Assembly: GCF_002895945.1 (NCBI RefSeq)
Contig: NZ_NPZB01000002.1
Span: forward strand, 248,001 to 312,000
Length of the DNA: 64,000 nucleotides
Source of the DNA: Solilutibacter silvestris
GTDB lineage: Bacteria > Pseudomonadota > Gammaproteobacteria > Xanthomonadales > Xanthomonadaceae
Reading direction: 5' to 3'
Within the stretch, counting starts at the first letter, position 1, and every line of letters begins with the position of its first letter. The notes beneath the pieces are model-generated. The model was not told the DNA's origin. It saw only the letters and a list, made by a program, of their open reading frames with translations, and did no database searches. This document shows positions 9,803 through 18,216 of the stretch, piece after piece. Made by a program: the position numbers and the translations under genes.

Positions 9803-10365
9803 CGTGGCGTCCAGTCGCTGATCAGCGCGGTGGGATCGGGCCGCTCGCGTTCCGGCGCTTCCATCAGCGGCGTGCCGATGTGGATGAAGCCGACGATGGC
9901 CTCGTCGTCGCCGACACCGAGGTGCGCGCGGATCACCGGATCGTAGGCGGCCCAGCCGGTCAGCCATTGCGCGCCGAAGCCGGCGACCTGCGCCGCCTGC
10001 AGCAAGGCGAAGCACACGCACGAGGCGCTGGAAAAGCGCTCGCTCGCCGGGATCTTTTCATCCGGCCCCTGTTTGGCGATCACGGTGACGATCAGCGGCG
10101 CGAAACTGAAACGTTCGCGCTCCTTCTGCAGCATGGACGCGCTGCTGCCCGGATCGCTTTCGCGGGTGCGGGCTTCCAGCAGGGCGCCCAGCGCCAGGCG
10201 GGCGTCGCCGGTGATGCGCAGGAAGCGGAACGGCACCCGTTTCCCGTGATCGGGAACACGGACCGCGGCGCGCAAGATGCGTCCGAATTGGTCTTCGCTC
10301 GGGCCCGGTGCCGACAACTGGCGGGACGGGACCGACCGGCGGTGATCGAGACATTGAAATGTCAT
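9799..10365 (-). CDS. Nitroreductase family protein (FMN oxidoreductase)
   Basis: A 188-residue NAD(P)H:FMN oxidoreductase-fold protein close to the YdjA-type small nitroreductases. The N-terminal HRRSVPSRQL is the usual phosphate/FMN-binding RRSxR segment, and HGKRVPFRFLRI and GAQWLTGW fit the family core. The physiological substrate is unknown. It is the first gene of a nitroreductase-exonuclease-Nudix run on the minus strand. Its start region is divergent from the DUF1631 gene, and the open frames overlap there. Confidence 0.88.
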   Translation of the reverse strand: MTFQCLDHRRSVPSRQLSAPGPSEDQFGRILRAAVRVPDHGKRVPFRFLRITGDARLALGALLEARTRESDPGSSASMLQKERERFSFAPLIVTVIAKQGPDEKIPASERFSSASCVCFALLQAAQVAGFGAQWLTGWAAYDPVIRAHLGVGDDEAIVGFIHIGTPLMEAPERERPDPTALISDWTPR

Positions 10366-10454
10366 GGACGTGTGAAGATTTCCTGCTTAGGATGGCGCTA
10401 GGGGGGATTCTTCCCGTCGTCAGGGGGCGGCGGTCAGCATCTCAGAGGTTCGGC

Positions 10455-12743
10455 TTGAGTCGGAATGATTCCACACTTCCTGCAACAAGCCAGGTGGATG
10501 AGCAGCAAAGGAAGGCAGCGCGCCTGGTGGCCGAATTTGTTTCGGCGAAGCTTGCGCCTTTCTGGAGCGAGTTGAAGAGTGCGCTCGACCGGATTCCGGC
10601 CGGGGCCAACAATTTTTCCTCCTTGCCACGCGACCAGTTCGTCGTGCACGGGATGCTCGACGATGCGCAGGATTGGCGCGCCCGCCTGCGGGTCGCGCTG
10701 GAAGCCGACGCGATGGCGTGGTGGCATCGCCAGTCGCTGCGCCACGGCACCGCGCTGACCTTGATGGGCGAAAGCGAACTGCTGCTCGAAATCGAGGGCC
10801 AGCAGGCCAACGATGCCATGCACGCACGGCTGGGCGCGCTCGCGCATCGTCTGGATCGCGCGGTCGAAGCGCTCGCGCATGATGCGGGCCTTCCTTGGCA
10901 CGATTGCCCGTGGAGCGTGGAAGGCATCACCCGCACGTTCATCTCGACGCTCGATCGCGAGGCGCTCACGCCGACCCTGATTCCGCTGTTGATGCGCCAT
11001 TACGAAACGCAGATGACGGTGATCCTGCGCGGCTTGATCCCGGAGTTGTTGCGGGTGATCGGCGACGGCGAATCCTCCAGCGAAGCGTACGACAGCCCGG
11101 CCACCCATCGGCCCGCGGCTGGTGGCAGCGGCTGGCAACCCGAAGGCGGGATGGTGGAGACGTTGCCGACGAATGGCCACGTCAACGACCCGGTCCATGG
11201 CGGCGTGGGTCCGGCGTCGGCGCCCGCAGGTGACATCGGCGCGGCGATGCCGGCAGCGAACCGCGGCAGGGAATCCGTCGACATCGCCAGTTATGCCGGC
11301 GTGCGTCCGGAAACCCGTTACCGCAGCCGCGTCCACTCGCAACTCGATGCATGGCGTCGGCGCGCCCGCAACGGCGACAACGGCGGAACGACGGCAGTGC
11401 GATCGACCGCGCGGGTGATCAACACCTCGGAAGTATTGACGATCGCCTCCGTCCTCCAGGGCGACGATCCGACGCCGTTCGTGCGGGCCCTGCTGGGGCA
11501 GGGCGACCAGCCATTGCCGATGGTGATCCGTCGCGAACTGATGTCCGCCGCCGGGCAGTTCGGTTTCGATGCCGAGCAGTCCTCGTTCGCCGAAGGCGAG
11601 GAGGATGCCGTCGATCTGGTGGCGATGTTGTTCGATGGATTGCAGCGCGCCAACGCCTTCGAGGAGCCGGCGACCCGGATGATGGGCAAGCTTGTCGCGC
11701 CCTATGTCAAGGTTGCGGTGATGGACGATTCGCTGTTCGAGAATCGCGGCCATCCCGCGCGGCGCCTGCTCGATGCGTTGGTGGAAGCCTGCGACGGCAA
11801 CACCGGCGACAGTCATGCCAGCCGCTCGATGCTCGAACGTGCTTCGCAGGTGGTCGACCAGGTGGTTGCGCGCTTCCAGGAGAGCATGGCGATCTTCGAC
11901 CTCGCCGCCCGCGAATTGCAGGAACTGCTGGATCGCCAGCGTTCGCTCGCGGAAGTGACGGAGCGCCGCATCACCGAGACGTTGCAGGGACAGGAACGCC
12001 TGCGCCAGGCCCGCATCGCTGCCGACGAGGCGGTGGGCGCCGCGCTGGAAGGCCGCAAGATCCTGCCGGACACTTTCCATTTCCTCGGCGAATACTGGCG
12101 CAACGTGCTGGTGCAGGGTTGGTTGCGCTTTGGCGAACAGTCGCCGCGCTACCAGGCGATGCGTGCGGTCGGCGATGCGTTGTTGCAGATGGACGCGGAT
12201 GCGGTGGCGCTGCGCAGCCGCGCGTTGGCCGCCGGCTTCGAAGACAACCGCGAAGCCATCCTCGAGGATCTGCGTTACGTCGGCTTGCAGGGCGAAGCGG
12301 CGATCGAGGCGCTGGCGCGGTTGGCGGCGGGATTGCTGCGCGCCGACGCCGCGCCGGGCGAAGTGGTGTTGTCCAATCCTCCCGAGCCGCTGGCCGACGA
12401 ATTGCCGATGCAGATTCCGGACCTGGAACGGCGGCTGCGCACGGTCGACAGCGTGCTGGTGGCGCGCGTGCGCCGGCTGCGGGCCGGCCAGGGCCTGCGC
12501 ATCATCGAGGACGGCGCGCACGAAACGATGGCGAAGATCGCCTGGGTGAGCGGGTTGACCGGACGCATCCTGGTGGTCAATCGCCGCGGCGAACGGCGGA
12601 TGGTGGTGCGGCCGGAGACGCTGGCGGTGCTGGTCGCCGATGGACGCGTGCTGGTGCGCTCGGCCGAGCCGCCGGTCGATCAGGTGATGGCACAGGTTGC
12701 CGATTCACTCGGCGAACGGCGTTTCGCCCAGACCGCCGGTTGA
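10455..12743 (+). CDS. DUF1631 family protein, function unknown
   Basis: A long soluble protein of about 762 residues, found mainly in Xanthomonadaceae and related bacteria and annotated there as DUF1631. It is mostly helical and rich in charged residues. A proline/glycine-rich linker spans about residues 205-310, and a C-terminal block resembles a small PilZ-like or OB segment (TGRILVVNRRGERRMVV). No catalytic motif or membrane span is visible. The start is uncertain: I chose TTG at 10455 because AGAGG (10444-10448) lies six bases upstream, but in-frame GTG 10308, ATG 10362 and ATG 10392 would give longer N-termini lacking such a site. It converges on the DUF3106 gene. Confidence 0.75.
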   Translation: MSRNDSTLPATSQVDEQQRKAARLVAEFVSAKLAPFWSELKSALDRIPAGANNFSSLPRDQFVVHGMLDDAQDWRARLRVALEADAMAWWHRQSLRHGTALTLMGESELLLEIEGQQANDAMHARLGALAHRLDRAVEALAHDAGLPWHDCPWSVEGITRTFISTLDREALTPTLIPLLMRHYETQMTVILRGLIPELLRVIGDGESSSEAYDSPATHRPAAGGSGWQPEGGMVETLPTNGHVNDPVHGGVGPASAPAGDIGAAMPAANRGRESVDIASYAGVRPETRYRSRVHSQLDAWRRRARNGDNGGTTAVRSTARVINTSEVLTIASVLQGDDPTPFVRALLGQGDQPLPMVIRRELMSAAGQFGFDAEQSSFAEGEEDAVDLVAMLFDGLQRANAFEEPATRMMGKLVAPYVKVAVMDDSLFENRGHPARRLLDALVEACDGNTGDSHASRSMLERASQVVDQVVARFQESMAIFDLAARELQELLDRQRSLAEVTERRITETLQGQERLRQARIAADEAVGAALEGRKILPDTFHFLGEYWRNVLVQGWLRFGEQSPRYQAMRAVGDALLQMDADAVALRSRALAAGFEDNREAILEDLRYVGLQGEAAIEALARLAAGLLRADAAPGEVVLSNPPEPLADELPMQIPDLERRLRTVDSVLVARVRRLRAGQGLRIIEDGAHETMAKIAWVSGLTGRILVVNRRGERRMVVRPETLAVLVADGRVLVRSAEPPVDQVMAQVADSLGERRFAQTAG

Positions 12744-12759
12744 GCGGACGGCCCCTCGC

Positions 12760-13227
12760 TCAGTGATGGCCTTGGGGTTTCGGTGCCTTCGGTGCCGTCA
12801 TGTGTGGCGGCGACATTGACTGCGCTTTCGGGCCGGCCGGGGAGGACGCATTCGACGGAGTCTTCGGGCCATTGGCGTCCAGCCACGCTTTGCGTTGTTC
12901 CGGAGACATCGCTTTCCACTGCTCGTGCATCGCCTTGCGCTGTTCCGGCGTCAGGTTCTCCCAACGCTTCATCCCGCGCTGCGCGGATTGGCGCTGTTCG
13001 GGACTCATGCGTTGCCAGTGCTGGGCGCGCTTCAACATTTCATCGCGCATGTCGGGATTGTCGTTCCAGCGCGAACGCACCGGGCCGACCAATGATTGAC
13101 GCTGTTCAGGCGTCAGCTTTTCCCATTCCGGATAGCTGGCGGTGGTGGGTGGTGGGGCCGCGGCTTGCTGCGCCATCGCCGGCGCTGCCAGCACCAGGCC
13201 CATCATCAATGTTGCGGCGATACGCAT
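12760..13227 (-). CDS. Exported DUF3106 protein
   Basis: A small periplasmic protein of 155 residues with a signal peptide (MRIAATLMMGLVLAAPAMA, cleavage about residue 18). The mature part carries repeated LTPEQRQ / MSPEQRK / MSPEQRQ units spaced about 20-25 residues apart, the hallmark of DUF3106, and ends in a P/K/H-rich tail. The repeats recall the LTxxQ repeats of CpxP/Spy-type periplasmic chaperones, but homology is not established here. It follows the probable anti-sigma gene with only one base between stop and start, so it is the third gene of a sigma operon. Confidence 0.85.
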   Translation of the reverse strand: MRIAATLMMGLVLAAPAMAQQAAAPPPTTASYPEWEKLTPEQRQSLVGPVRSRWNDNPDMRDEMLKRAQHWQRMSPEQRQSAQRGMKRWENLTPEQRKAMHEQWKAMSPEQRKAWLDANGPKTPSNASSPAGPKAQSMSPPHMTAPKAPKPQGHH

Positions 13228-13228
13228 T

Positions 13229-13627
13229 TCATCGTTCTCCGGGGACCGGTGGAGCATCGTTGCCCAGCCAGGCATAGAACTCCGGATCGTTATCGTAGGC
13301 CGCAGTGACGGGATGCGTGGTCTCCTTCGCCGAAACCGTGGGCACGGCCACGTTCGGCGTCGCATCCACCTGTGCGATGACCGGCGTCGCGATGACCGGA
13401 GCAGTGGCCGGCGCCGGTTCCAGCGGCCGCTGCAGCCACAGCCCGCCGAGCGCGAACAGCGCGACCGAGGCAAACGCGAGTGCTGGCTGCCATGCCGGAT
13501 GGCTGGCGCGCGGTGGTGCAGCCAGCGTCGAACGCAGCCGTTGCCGGACAGCCTGCGGGGTTTCCTGTGCGGCATCCAGGTACAGCTGGCGGGCCTTGCG
13601 GTCGAAATCGTGGTCGTCCATCGTCAT
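13229..13627 (-). CDS. Single-pass membrane protein, probable anti-sigma factor (DUF3619-like)
   Basis: A 132-residue protein. A cytoplasmic N-terminal part of about 45 residues (DDHDFDRKARQLYLDAAQETP) precedes one membrane span (ALAFASVALFALGGLW). A proline/alanine-rich periplasmic region follows and ends in DPEFYAWLGNDAPP. The topology and the ATGA overlap with the sigma gene upstream suggest a membrane-bound regulator of that sigma factor. The order sigma-DUF3619-DUF3106 is a recurring neighbourhood in beta- and gammaproteobacteria. There is no zinc-binding HxxxCxxC motif, so it is not a ZAS-type anti-sigma. Confidence 0.65.
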   Translation of the reverse strand: MTMDDHDFDRKARQLYLDAAQETPQAVRQRLRSTLAAPPRASHPAWQPALAFASVALFALGGLWLQRPLEPAPATAPVIATPVIAQVDATPNVAVPTVSAKETTHPVTAAYDNDPEFYAWLGNDAPPVPGER

Positions 13628-14202
13628 GTCCAGTCTTGCAGATGCGTGCGCAGGGCGTCGCGTGCGCGGGAGAGATGTGTCTTCACCGAACCCTCGCTGC
13701 ATCCCATCACCGAGGCCGTGGTGGCGACGTCGAGATCTTCCAGCACGCGCAGGGTGAAGGCTTCGCGTTGCCGGGTCGGCAACTTGTGGATCGCGAGTGC
13801 CATCAGGGCATAGGCTTCGCGACCGTCGTTGTGGCTGGAAGGATCGCCGGCGGGGTCGGCCCAGGCCACCATGCTGTCTTCGTCGTTGTCGCCGCTGTTG
13901 CGCAGCCAGCCGAAGCGGAAGGCGCGGCGGCGGCTGATGTCGATGATGCGGGTGCGCAGGATCTTCCAGAACAGTGCCTGCCATTCGTCGACGGGCTTGT
14001 CGGCGTAGCGCAGCATCCGCAGCATCGCGTCCTGCACCGCGTCGAGGGCATCGTCGCGGTTGCGCAGGCCAAGCTCGGCGAAGCGGAACGCGCGCGACTG
14101 GATGCCAGACAGGAACTGCTCGATCGTCAGCGCACGCGTGCCGGTGAGCGGTGCGTTCAAGGACAATCCTTTCGCGTTGACGGCAATGGCATGCATGAAC
14201 AT
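13624..14202 (-). CDS. RNA polymerase sigma factor, ECF (sigma-70 family group IV)
   Basis: A 192-residue protein with sigma region 2 (FRFAELGLRNRDDALDAVQDAMLRML, then WQALFWKILRTRIID) and region 4 (LPTRQREAFTLRVLEDL, CSEGSVKTHLSRARDALR). The linker between them, about residues 100-130, is acidic and rich in D, N and G. The start at 14202 (MFMHAIAV) has GGAG four bases upstream; an open extension to 14316 lacks such a site. It heads a three-gene unit with the membrane regulator and the DUF3106 protein. The target regulon cannot be read from the window. Confidence 0.9.
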   Translation of the reverse strand: MFMHAIAVNAKGLSLNAPLTGTRALTIEQFLSGIQSRAFRFAELGLRNRDDALDAVQDAMLRMLRYADKPVDEWQALFWKILRTRIIDISRRRAFRFGWLRNSGDNDEDSMVAWADPAGDPSSHNDGREAYALMALAIHKLPTRQREAFTLRVLEDLDVATTASVMGCSEGSVKTHLSRARDALRTHLQDWT

Positions 14203-14287
14203 ACGGCTCCGTTCGCCGCTTGTACCCGAATGGTGACATGCAGAAAACGCCTGCGGGCAACCCGGGTTGACGCCAGAACGTGGGTGT

Positions 14288-14698
14288 TCATCTTCCGTGG
14301 CACCACCATGCCGCAAGTTCCGCCGCGATCACGTACAGCAGCAATTGTGGCAGGCCAGTGGCGAGCTGCACCAGCTCCCAGGCCAGTGTCGGGCCGAGGC
14401 GCGACAGCGATTCCACCAATCCGAACCCGGTGGGGCCACCAACGCTGACCGCGGCGATCGCCACGCTGGACAGCGCCACCGCGATCAGCACGAACAGGCC
14501 ACCGCCAACCGCGCCGCGGGTGCCGCGCGGGATACCGAGCAATCGCGCCGCGACCACGGCATCGACCGCCGCCAGCAACGCCAGCCACGGCATCGCACGC
14601 CGGGTGAACGAGAACGCCACCGTCCATGCCGCCGCGAAAGCCACGGCCATCAGCACGAACAGGAACCAGCGGAGGATGGAGGCTTTCGATGCGGGCAT
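14288..14698 (-). CDS. Hypothetical four-span membrane protein
   Basis: I do not recognise the family. The 136-residue protein has four predicted membrane spans: WFLFVLMAVAFAAAW, MPWLALLAAVDAVVAARLL, GGLFVLIAVALSSVAIAAV and LPQLLLYVIAAELAAWW. The connecting loops are short and basic after the first helix. It stands alone between the sigma operon and the divergent pnt operon. Base composition matches its neighbours. Confidence 0.7.
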   Translation of the reverse strand: MPASKASILRWFLFVLMAVAFAAAWTVAFSFTRRAMPWLALLAAVDAVVAARLLGIPRGTRGAVGGGLFVLIAVALSSVAIAAVSVGGPTGFGLVESLSRLGPTLAWELVQLATGLPQLLLYVIAAELAAWWCHGR

Positions 14699-14806
14699 GG
14701 GGGAAGACGCGAAAACGAGTCGCAGATGTTACCGGGTACACGGCCGGCCGCCCGGATCGCGCGCGATCGCTTAGGATTCGGGGAACGGTCGGATCGGGGT
14801 GGTGCA

Positions 14807-15910
14807 ATGGCGGTACGGATCGGTGTGGGTCGGGAAACGGCCGTGGGCGAGCGCCGGGTGGCGTTGACGCCGGAAACCTGCGGCAAGTTGGTGAAGGCGG
14901 GCGCGCAGATCGCAGTGGCGCCAGGCCTCGGTGCCAGCGCCGGCTTCATTGACCAGGCCTATGTCGATGCCGGAGCCACGCTGACGGACACCCCATTCGC
15001 CGATGCCGGCATGGTGTTGTGCGTGCAGGCGCCATCGCCGGACGCCATCGCCACGTTGAAGCCGGGCGCGGTGCTGGTCGGGATGTTGCAGCCGGAAGCG
15101 GATCCCGTGCGCGCGTCGGCCTTGCAGGATCGCGGCATCGTCGCGTTTCCGCTGGAGAAGTTGCCGCGCACCACCCGCGCGCAGGCGATGGACATCCTCA
15201 GTTCGCAGGCGTCGATGGCCGGCTACAAGGCGGTGCTGATCGCCGCGCAACTGACGCCGCGGTTCTTCCCGATGCTGACCACCGCGGCCGGCACGATTCG
15301 GCCATCGAAGGTGCTGATCATCGGTGCCGGTGTCGCCGGATTGCAGGCGATCGCCACCGCGAAGCGCCTCGGCGCGCAGGTGGAAGGCTTCGACGTGCGC
15401 CCGGAAACGCGCGAACAGATCGAATCGCTGGGTGGTCGTTTCCTCGATCTCGGCGTCAGCGCGGCGGGCGAGGGCGGTTATGCGCGCCAGCTCACCGACG
15501 AGGAACGCGCCGAACAGCAGCGTCGCCTCGCCGAGCATCTCCGCAACGTCGACGTGATCGTCTGCACCGCAGCGGTGCCCGGTCGTCCGGCGCCAAAGAT
15601 CATCACGGCGGCGATGGTCGACGGCATGAAGCCGGGAAGCGTGATCGTCGATCTGGCTGCGGAAACCGGCGGCAACTGCGAATTGACCCAGCCCGGCCGG
15701 ACCATCGAGCACCACGGCGTGGTCATCGACGGGCCGCTCAATCTCGCCTCGATGGGCGCGACCCACGCCAGTGAGATGTTCGCGCGCAATGTCTTCAATT
15801 TCGCCAGCCTGATGATCAAGGACGGCGCCTTGGCCATGGACTGGAACGACGAACTGCTGGCGAAAACCGTCTGGCCGCCGCGCCCGCAATCCACCGGAGA
15901 GACGCCATGA
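14807..15910 (+). CDS. pntA1: NAD(P) transhydrogenase subunit alpha, part 1 (NAD(H)-binding dI)
   Basis: The soluble dI component of proton-translocating transhydrogenase, which exchanges hydride between NADH and NADP+ driven by the proton gradient. 367 residues, comparable to the separate alpha-1 subunit of Rhodospirillum rubrum. The dinucleotide fold motif GAGVAGLQ is at residues 173-180, preceded by the family motif RTTRAQAMDILSSQ. It is the first of three genes with ATGA overlaps. In E. coli this domain is fused to the dII membrane part in a single PntA, so the split is a real difference from the enteric arrangement. Confidence 0.95.
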   Translation: MAVRIGVGRETAVGERRVALTPETCGKLVKAGAQIAVAPGLGASAGFIDQAYVDAGATLTDTPFADAGMVLCVQAPSPDAIATLKPGAVLVGMLQPEADPVRASALQDRGIVAFPLEKLPRTTRAQAMDILSSQASMAGYKAVLIAAQLTPRFFPMLTTAAGTIRPSKVLIIGAGVAGLQAIATAKRLGAQVEGFDVRPETREQIESLGGRFLDLGVSAAGEGGYARQLTDEERAEQQRRLAEHLRNVDVIVCTAAVPGRPAPKIITAAMVDGMKPGSVIVDLAAETGGNCELTQPGRTIEHHGVVIDGPLNLASMGATHASEMFARNVFNFASLMIKDGALAMDWNDELLAKTVWPPRPQSTGETP

Positions 15911-16206
15911 GCGACGGTTTCACCGCGCTGTACATCTTCATGCTGGCGGCGATCGCCGGCCACGTGATCATCTCGCGGGTGCCGGTGATCCTGCACACGC
16001 CGCTGATGTCCGGTTCCAACTTCATCCACGGCATCGTGCTGATCGGCGCGATGGTGGTGCTCGGCCAGGCGCAGACCACGCTGGAACAGGTGCTCGGCTT
16101 CATCGCGGTGGTGCTGGGCGCGGGCAATGCCGCGGGTGGCTATGTGGTGACCGAACGCATGCTCGACATGTTCAAGTCATCGAAGAAGCCGGAGGCGAAG
16201 GCATGA
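15907..16206 (+). CDS. pntA2: NAD(P) transhydrogenase subunit alpha, part 2 (membrane)
   Basis: A 99-residue membrane subunit with three hydrophobic helices (FTALYIFMLAAIAGHVII, FIHGIVLIGAMVVLG, VLGFIAVVLGAGNAAGGYVV). It corresponds to the first half of the transhydrogenase proton channel (dII). The ATG overlaps the pntA1 stop (ATGA). The motif TPLMSGSNFIHGIVLIGA is the signature stretch of this subunit. Confidence 0.93.
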   Translation: MSDGFTALYIFMLAAIAGHVIISRVPVILHTPLMSGSNFIHGIVLIGAMVVLGQAQTTLEQVLGFIAVVLGAGNAAGGYVVTERMLDMFKSSKKPEAKA

Positions 16207-17600
16207 TCGGCCTCAACTTGCAGACGTTGGTCGCGTTGAGCTATTTCGTCGCGGCGACCTTGTTCCTGCTCGGCCTGCAACGCATGTCCAGCCCGAAGAC
16301 CGCGCGCAGCGGCATCCAGTGGGCAGGCATCGGCATGGTGCTGGCGACCATCGCCACGTTCGCATTGCCGGGCCTGCACAACATCGCGCTGATCCTTGTC
16401 GCGGTCATCATTGGCGTCGCACCGACGTGGCTGTGGGGCAAGAAGGTGGCGATCACCGACATGCCGCAGATGGTCGCGCTGTTCAACGGCATGGGCGGTG
16501 GCTCGGCGGCGGCGATCGGTGCGGTGGAACTGTTCAAGGCATCGTCCGGCGGCGAACGGCCTTCGGATTTCGCGCTGGCGCTGGCGGCGATCGGTTCGCT
16601 GATCGGCGCGGTGTCGCTGACCGGTTCGATCATCGCCTGGGCCAAGCTCGATGGCCGCATGGACAAGCGCTACACCTTCCCGGGCCAGCAGTGGTTCAAC
16701 GCGGCGATCGCGCTCGTGGCGATCGTCTGTGGCGCGATGGCGGTACACACGTTGGCAGTGCCGTGGATCGTCGCGTTCTTCGTGCTCGCGCTCGGACTCG
16801 GCAAGTTGATGACGCTGCCGATCGGCGGTGCTGACATGCCGGTGGTGATCTCGCTCTACAACGCCTTCACCGGATTGGCGGTGGCGTTCGAAGGCTATGT
16901 CCTCGGCAATCCCGCACTCATCATCGCCGGCACCATGGTCGGCGCGGCCGGCATGCTGCTGACGCGATTGATGGCCAAGGCGATGAATCGCAGCATCAAG
17001 AACGTGTTGTTCTCCAATTTCGGTGGCGGCGGATCGGGCGGGCAGGAAATCAGTGGCGCGCAGAAACCGATCGAAGCCGCCGATGCCGCAGCGTTGATGG
17101 CCTATGCGGAGCGTGTGGTGATCGTGCCCGGTTACGGCATGGCGGTGGCGCAGGCGCAACACAAGATCTGGGAACTGGCGCAAAAGCTGATCGCGCGCGG
17201 AGTGAAGGTGAAATTCGCCATCCATCCCGTCGCCGGGCGCATGCCGGGGCACATGAACGTGCTGTTGGCGGAAGCGGGCGTGCCCTACGACCTGATCGCC
17301 GACATGGACGACATCAATCCCGAATTCGCCAATACCGACGTGGTGCTGGTGATCGGTGCCAACGATGTGGTGAATCCGGTCGCCAAGACCGATCCGTCAT
17401 CTCCCATCTACGGCATGCCGATCCTCGATGCGGTCAACGCCAAGAACGTGGTGGTGATCAAGCGCGGCAAGGGCACCGGGTTCGCGGGGATCGAGAATGC
17501 GCTGTTCTACGCCGACAATACCCGCATGCTGTACGGCGATGGCGCCGAGATGGCCAATGCGCTGGTGAGCGAGGTGAAGGCGCTGGACGGCGGGCACTGA
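16203..17600 (+). CDS. pntB: NAD(P) transhydrogenase subunit beta
   Basis: A 465-residue subunit that supplies the remaining membrane helices (roughly residues 1-260) and the C-terminal NADP(H)-binding dIII domain. The dIII loop VPGYGMAVAQAQH and the end segment VVIKRGKGTGFAGIENALFY are typical. The start overlaps the pntA2 stop. With the two alpha parts it should form the complete inner-membrane enzyme supplying NADPH. No terminator is seen between it and sufT 58 bp downstream, but sufT has its own promoter-like site. Confidence 0.96.
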   Translation: MIGLNLQTLVALSYFVAATLFLLGLQRMSSPKTARSGIQWAGIGMVLATIATFALPGLHNIALILVAVIIGVAPTWLWGKKVAITDMPQMVALFNGMGGGSAAAIGAVELFKASSGGERPSDFALALAAIGSLIGAVSLTGSIIAWAKLDGRMDKRYTFPGQQWFNAAIALVAIVCGAMAVHTLAVPWIVAFFVLALGLGKLMTLPIGGADMPVVISLYNAFTGLAVAFEGYVLGNPALIIAGTMVGAAGMLLTRLMAKAMNRSIKNVLFSNFGGGGSGGQEISGAQKPIEAADAAALMAYAERVVIVPGYGMAVAQAQHKIWELAQKLIARGVKVKFAIHPVAGRMPGHMNVLLAEAGVPYDLIADMDDINPEFANTDVVLVIGANDVVNPVAKTDPSSPIYGMPILDAVNAKNVVVIKRGKGTGFAGIENALFYADNTRMLYGDGAEMANALVSEVKALDGGH

Positions 17601-17610
17601 GGGTTTCGTC

Positions 17611-17635
17611 AAAATGGACTAAAATGGTACGGATT
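17611..17635 (+). promoter_or_regulatory. IscR type-1-like operator overlapping the sufT -10
   Basis: The core at 17617-17629 reads GACTAAAATGGTA, matching 11 of 13 positions of the IscR type-1 core GACTRWWWYAGTC (consensus recalled from the E. coli literature). Over the full 25-bp consensus about 17 positions agree. The same bases contain TAAAAT (17620-17625), a good -10, 34 bp before the sufT start. No clear -35 lies at the right distance. An Rrf2-family Fe-S regulator acting here would make sense because SufT is an Fe-S assembly factor. Confidence 0.4.
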
Positions 17636-17658
17636 CAAGATCCAGTGCCAGTGCCGTG

Positions 17659-18216
17659 ATGTATTCCCGCAACAGTGAACCCGTGCGCTTCGAGCGCGAT
17701 TGCCCGGTGGTGATGGTGCCCTCGGGCGAAGCCGTGAGCCTGCCCGCCGGCAGCATCGGCTACATCACCCAATCGCTGGGCGGCAGCTGGACCGTCTTCG
17801 TCGAAGGCAACCTGTTCCGCGTCGCCGGCAAGGACGGCGATGCCATCGGCAAGGAACCGCCGGAGCCCATCGAGTTGCCGGAAGGCGCTGGCGATGAAGA
17901 CGTCGAAAAACTGGTGTGGCAGCAGCTGCGCACCTGCTTCGATCCCGAGATCCCGATCAACATCGTCGAACTCGGACTGGTCTACACCGCCGTGGTGAAG
18001 CCGGATGCCGAACATCCGGGCCAGCGCCGCATCGATGTCGAACTGACGCTGACCGCGCCCGGCTGCGGCATGGGCGACATCCTGGTCGATGACGTCCGCA
18101 GCAAGCTCGAGATGATTCCCACCGTCGCCGAAGCCGACGTCGAACTGGTATTCGATCCGCCGTGGAACCGCAACATGATGAGTGATGCGGCGCGGCTCGA
18201 AACCGGAATGTTCTAA
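17659..18216 (+). CDS. sufT: Fe-S cluster assembly protein SufT (MIP18/DUF59 family)
   Basis: A 185-residue protein. The N-terminal half (about residues 1-70) is the SufT-specific part. The C-terminal half is the DUF59/MIP18 domain with FDPEIPINIVELGLVY and the TAPGCGMGDIL motif, whose cysteine is the likely cluster or thiol ligand. The family helps mature Fe-S proteins. The ATG at 17659 directly follows an in-frame GTG and was chosen for the standard MYSRNSEPV start. The 3' end overlaps the convergent asparaginase-domain gene by 4 bp. Confidence 0.9.
   Translation: MYSRNSEPVRFERDCPVVMVPSGEAVSLPAGSIGYITQSLGGSWTVFVEGNLFRVAGKDGDAIGKEPPEPIELPEGAGDEDVEKLVWQQLRTCFDPEIPINIVELGLVYTAVVKPDAEHPGQRRIDVELTLTAPGCGMGDILVDDVRSKLEMIPTVAEADVELVFDPPWNRNMMSDAARLETGMF

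Noticed and set aside
14203-14316. Upstream extension of the sigma factor frame
   Set aside because: The extra 38 residues are not sigma-like, and the ATG at 14202 has a Shine-Dalgarno.
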